A stretch of 13,145 nt of DNA, taken from contig JAGHBN010000008.1 in assembly GCA_021160985.1 (NCBI GenBank), positions 1-13,145 of the forward strand, given 5' to 3'. The number at the start of each line of letters is the position of its first letter. The first letter of the stretch is position 1. This document shows, piece by piece, positions 12,963 through 13,145 of the stretch. The notes beneath the pieces are model-generated. The model did not search any database and was not told the origin of the DNA. It saw nothing but the letters and a program-made list of their open reading frames with translations. The stretch comes from Thermococcus sp. GTDB taxonomy: Archaea; Methanobacteriota_B; Thermococci; Thermococcales; Thermococcaceae. A program made the position numbers and the translations under genes.

Positions 12963-13145
12963 TCACGGCCTGAGCGAGACCCCCAGGGGCTCATCCTCTT
13001 TTCTCTCGGCCCCGGTTATCTCGTCGAACTCGTAGTCCTCGCGCATACCGAGAAGTATCTCTACCTCGGGCGGCGTCAGTACCGGCTTCCTCCAGTTCTC
13101 GTAGTCGTCTATCGGAACGCGCGGACAGGCAACGACGACGTAGGC
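12963..13145 (-). CDS. dph2: Diphthamide biosynthesis enzyme Dph2, C-terminal fragment
   Basis: The frame is open to the window edge and ends at TGA 12965-12963, giving the last 60 residues. It begins AYVVVACPRVPIDDYENWRK and continues PVLTPPEVEILLG, the C-terminal signature of archaeal Dph2. The Cys at fragment residue 7 would be the third ligand of the [4Fe-4S] cluster that cleaves SAM in a non-canonical way to transfer a 3-amino-3-carboxypropyl group to a histidine of elongation factor 2, the first step of diphthamide synthesis. The distance of that Cys to the stop (about 54 residues) fits the ~340-residue family. Last visible residues are PLGVSLRP. The 5' part lies beyond the window. Confidence 0.85.
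   Translation of the reverse strand, partial: AYVVVACPRVPIDDYENWRKPVLTPPEVEILLGMREDYEFDEITGAERKEDEPLGVSLRP

Noticed and set aside
1..13145. tRNA, rRNA, snoRNA-like C/D boxes, CRISPR and insertion sequences
   Set aside because: No cloverleaf, terminal inverted repeat pair, transposase or regular direct repeat was seen; a C/D sRNA search with software could still find something missed by eye.

Overview
The window looks like a stretch of a Thermococcales chromosome (Thermococcus or a close relative; Euryarchaeota, hyperthermophile). The reasons are TATA/BRE-type promoters, AGG/AGA arginine and ATA isoleucine usage, GGAGGTG-type ribosome binding sites, several apparently leaderless genes, lipoproteins with Thr/Ser-rich stalks, and archaeal families (Dph2, DUF432 beside MscS, DUF434, KaiC-like ATPase, archaeal NOL1/NOP2/Sun and METTL5-like methyltransferases). 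Gene density is very high. No tRNA, rRNA, CRISPR array or insertion sequence was seen. The species assignment is inference.

Layout. 1-720 (+): 3' part of an HD-domain phosphohydrolase. 742-1410 (+): DUF434/PIN-like protein. 1534-5716 (+): a three-gene lipoprotein operon. Its first and third genes encode copies of one unrecognised ~240-290-residue extracellular domain (one copy in the first, two in tandem in the third), and the middle gene encodes a lipid-anchored beta-propeller-like protein. 5755-7472 (+): a DUF432 protein overlapping the ribosome binding site of an MscS channel. 7477-10452 (-): three genes transcribed as METTL5-like methyltransferase, then HEAT-like helical protein, then NSUN/RsmB-type m5C methyltransferase. 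A divergent promoter region at 10480-10562 separates these from 10575-12466 (+): a double-domain KaiC-like ATPase followed by two small proteins, the first resembling the NitrOD5 family. 12570-12953 (-): small membrane protein downstream of the 3' end of dph2 (12963-13145, -).

How the genes work together. The + strand half is envelope-oriented: surface lipoproteins, then an osmotic-tension channel with its usual soluble partner. The - strand half is RNA-modification-oriented. The KaiC operon looks like a small signalling unit. Its second ATPase domain keeps an S-T pair aligned with the KaiC autophosphorylation dyad, and the ATPase is translationally coupled to candidate output proteins.

The least described items are the lipoprotein operon with its triplicated domain and the KaiC/small-protein cassette. 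Family calls rest on reading motifs by eye. No database search was possible.
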